From CAIXSC01 sp046349935 (lineage in GTDB: Bacteria; Planctomycetota; Planctomycetia; Pirellulales; Pirellulaceae), in contig JAXMBK010000003.1 in assembly GCA_046349935.1 (NCBI GenBank), positions 1,116,001 to 1,180,000 on the forward strand: a stretch of 64,000 nucleotides of DNA, in the 5' to 3' direction. The notes beneath the pieces are model-generated. The model worked only from the letters and a program-made list of their open reading frames with translations. It had not been told where the DNA came from and searched no databases. Below, in pieces: positions 62,043 to 64,000 of the stretch. A program made the translations under genes and the position numbers. Position 1 is the stretch's first letter. Every line of letters starts with the position of its first letter.

Positions 62043-63160
62043 GGGACGGATCCGCGGGATGCAGGAGGGGATTGCCGACTCGCTGGAAAGGCAGCGACTT
62101 CGGCGTAAGACTCGTACTGTTCGATTTGTTGCCAGGAGTATTCACGCATGTCGCGCCCCGACCGCTCGGCCTGATCCCAATCGACGGTAAGTCTCAAGGC
62201 CGAATCCAGGTCCAGCCGTGGGCGCCACGGCAGGCGCTGGTGCGCTTTGGTGCAATCGAGCTTCAGGCGAACGGCCTCATGCAGCGCGCGGCGATCGGTC
62301 GGCGCGTGCCAATCTCCGTCGCCCCACAGCCGAATCGCACGTTCGACCAGTTCTTGAACGGGGCGCGCATCTTCCTCAGACGGCCCGAAATTCCAGCCCT
62401 CTGACCAATCGGCGGGACTCTCCCACAGGCGTTGCGCCACGAGCAGATATCCGCGGAGCGGTTCGAGCACGTGTTGCCAGGGGCGGATGGCCGAGGGGTT
62501 CCGAACCAAAATCGATTCGCCCTGCTGCAAGGCCCGCAAGATGTCGGGGACGATTCGATCGGTCGCCCAGTCGCCGCCGCCAATCACGTTTCCGGCGCGG
62601 ACGGTGGCGACCCCGACGGGCGCCGCGGAGTTCGCAAAGAACGACCGGCGATAAGCCGATGCGACTAGTTCTGCGCAAGCTTTGCTCGAGCTATAGGGGT
62701 CGTGTCCGCCCAAGTGGTCTGATTCGCAATATCCCCGCTGCCATTCGCGATTCTCATAACACTTATCGCTGGTGACGACGACGATCGAGCGGAGCGATGG
62801 AATGCGACGAGCGGCCTCGAGAACGTGTACGGTTCCCAAGACGTTGACGGCGTACGTCGCCGCCGGATCTTGATACGACGCGCGCACCAGCGGTTGAGCG
62901 GCCAGGTGAAACAGCACCTCCGGCTGGTGAGCGTCGAGCGCCGCTTGCACGGTTTCCAGATCCCGCACATCGCCGCGCTGATCGATCAACCCGGCAGCCA
63001 CGTTGGCGCGTTCGAACAGGCTGGGGTTGGTGGGGACGCTGAGCGAGAAGCCGTTGACGCGAGCACCGAGGCGCATGAGCCACAACGACAACCAGCTTCC
63101 TTTGAAGCCGGTATGGCCGGTCACCATCACCCGCTTGCCTTGCCAGAATTGAGGCTCCAC
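61994..63160 (-). CDS. rfbG: CDP-glucose 4,6-dehydratase
   Basis: A 388-residue extended SDR converting CDP-glucose to CDP-4-keto-6-deoxyglucose. VMVTGHTGFKGSWLSLWLM is the diagnostic start, HLAAQPLVRASYQDP and VVVTSDKCYEN follow, and the catalytic Tyr/Lys is in DPYSSSKACAELV. NVIGGGDWATDRIVPDI and IRPWQHVLEPL are RfbG hallmarks. The GTG at 63160 has AAGGAGG about 8 bases upstream, so I prefer it to longer frames reaching into rfbF. Confidence 0.93.
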   Translation of the reverse strand: MEPQFWQGKRVMVTGHTGFKGSWLSLWLMRLGARVNGFSLSVPTNPSLFERANVAAGLIDQRGDVRDLETVQAALDAHQPEVLFHLAAQPLVRASYQDPAATYAVNVLGTVHVLEAARRIPSLRSIVVVTSDKCYENREWQRGYCESDHLGGHDPYSSSKACAELVASAYRRSFFANSAAPVGVATVRAGNVIGGGDWATDRIVPDILRALQQGESILVRNPSAIRPWQHVLEPLRGYLLVAQRLWESPADWSEGWNFGPSEEDARPVQELVERAIRLWGDGDWHAPTDRRALHEAVRLKLDCTKAHQRLPWRPRLDLDSALRLTVDWDQAERSGRDMREYSWQQIEQYESYAEVAAFPASRQSPPASRGSVPCPATPFPVDRAAKAV

Positions 63161-63228
63161 CGCTCCCACCTCCTTGAGGACGTCGATCGCCGCACGCTCG
63201 AGCCTCGTCTGGCTGCGAGCATCCCGCA

Positions 63229-64000
63229 CTAGGCCGCCTTGCGCCACGGCGCCGCACCGCCGCTCCAGAGCTTCTCCAACAGATTCACGTCGCGCAGCGT
63301 ATCCATACACTGCCAGAATCCATCGTGCCGGTACGCCATCAACTGACCATCCTGCGCCAGTTGCTCCAATGTGACGCGTTCGAATGACTTGCCGTCGTCT
63401 GCCGGAATCAGGTCGAGCACCTCCGGTTCCAGCACGAAAAACCCGCCGTTGATCCACCCTTCGCCCGCCTGCGGCTTCTCAACGAAGCGAGTCACTTGAT
63501 CGCCCTGAAAATCTAAGCTGCCGAATCGCGCGGGGGGCCGAACGGCCGTGATCGTAGCCAGCCGACGATGGCGGCGATGAAAGGCCAACAGGGCGTGCAG
63601 ATCGATGTCGCCGATCCCGTCCCCGTAGGTCAGCATGAAGGTGTTGTTTCCGACCCACGGCTTAAGCCGTTTTACGCGTCCGCCCGTCTCGGTCATCGCA
63701 CCCGTGTCGACAAGGTGGACTCGCCAATCTTCCGTTTCGCTGGCGTAAGCCTGTACTTCCCCCTGGGCGAGGTCGATGGTGAGACTGCTGCGACGGCTGT
63801 GGTAATTAAGGAAGTAATCCTTGATCACCTCGCCCTTATAGCCCAAGGCGACCATGAACTCGCGGTGACCATAACTCGCGTAGTGAGTCATGATATGCCA
63901 CAGCATGGGCCGTCCGCCGATCTCAACCATCGGTTTCGGCTTAACGATCGTCTCTTCCCCGAGTCGCGTTCCCAATCCGCCCGCGAGTATCGCGACTTTC
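63229..64000 (-). CDS. rfbF: Glucose-1-phosphate cytidylyltransferase, 5' end beyond window
   Basis: About 257 residues are visible and continue to the window edge; only the first residues are missing. It makes CDP-glucose from glucose-1-phosphate and CTP. KVAILAGGLGTRLGEET is the nucleotidyltransferase start, KPKPMVEIGGRPMLWHIM, NTFMLTYGDGIGDID and RFVEKPQAGEGWINGGFFVL follow. It is the first visible gene of the CDP-sugar operon and precedes rfbG by 68 bases. Confidence 0.93.
   Translation of the reverse strand, partial: KVAILAGGLGTRLGEETIVKPKPMVEIGGRPMLWHIMTHYASYGHREFMVALGYKGEVIKDYFLNYHSRRSSLTIDLAQGEVQAYASETEDWRVHLVDTGAMTETGGRVKRLKPWVGNNTFMLTYGDGIGDIDLHALLAFHRRHRRLATITAVRPPARFGSLDFQGDQVTRFVEKPQAGEGWINGGFFVLEPEVLDLIPADDGKSFERVTLEQLAQDGQLMAYRHDGFWQCMDTLRDVNLLEKLWSGGAAPWRKAA

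Overview
The window looks like a chromosomal segment of a Planctomycetota bacterium (Pirellulales-like); this is inferred from gene content, since there is no rRNA here. Supporting features are a Tat-exported DUF1501 protein, a ThuA-like protein, a DUF6288-type PDZ/HEAT protein, a phosphate-selective-type porin, secreted cyclophilins with long linkers, a futalosine-type menaquinone operon and high GC. A short dispersed inverted repeat (core ACAGGCTTCCAGCCTGT) sits between many genes.

1-26 kb is mostly ordinary chromosome. It starts with the 5' part of a secreted Gly/Asn-rich protein, then a tightly overlapped menaquinone operon (ubiE, ubiX-like, ubiA-like, mqnE) on the minus strand. Next come an MFS transporter, a glutathione peroxidase, a ThuA-like protein and a zinc alcohol dehydrogenase. 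A complete IS4-family element follows (8994-10532, 11-bp target duplication), then a porin, a Cys-rich secreted protein, a divergent Ser/Thr kinase, asparagine synthetase, an orphan hicB with a truncated hicA, a lipoprotein, a ferredoxin, rsmD and two tandem secreted cyclophilins. A complete group II intron (about 21883-23812), an isopropylmalate/isocitrate-type dehydrogenase, an SDR and a DUF1501 protein close the region. Both the IS4 element and the intron are inserted in copies of the same dispersed repeat.

27.8-42.1 kb is an accessory block. It begins at an intact tRNA-Arg(CCG) and is bounded by two identical 164-bp direct repeats that contain the 3' part of that tRNA gene. Inside are relics of ISKra4-type and IS66-type elements and a tandem pair of Rhs/YD-repeat genes. 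The Rhs genes have nearly identical cores but different C-terminal tips, and each tip is followed by a different small, less GC-rich gene, the arrangement of polymorphic toxin/immunity modules. A complete four-gene IS66 element (38807-41740, 8-bp target duplication) lies next to them. Just outside are a Doc/AbrB-type toxin-antitoxin pair and broken integrase-core transposase copies.

45-56 kb carries exported or envelope proteins: a DUF6288-like protein, a parallel beta-helix protein with a PDZ domain, a degenerate HigBA module, a membrane FHA protein, a SEC-C protein and a carboxypeptidase-regulatory-domain protein. A Kelch remnant and a GT4 glycosyltransferase remnant lie at the boundary with the next region.

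56-64 kb is a surface-polysaccharide locus. Two family-2 glycosyltransferases face a minus-strand operon for a CDP-activated deoxysugar (rfbF, rfbG, a C-methyltransferase-like protein, an rfbC-like epimerase, an SDR epimerase/reductase and a second methyltransferase). No rfbH is visible, so a C-methylated 6-deoxyhexose is more likely than a 3,6-dideoxyhexose.
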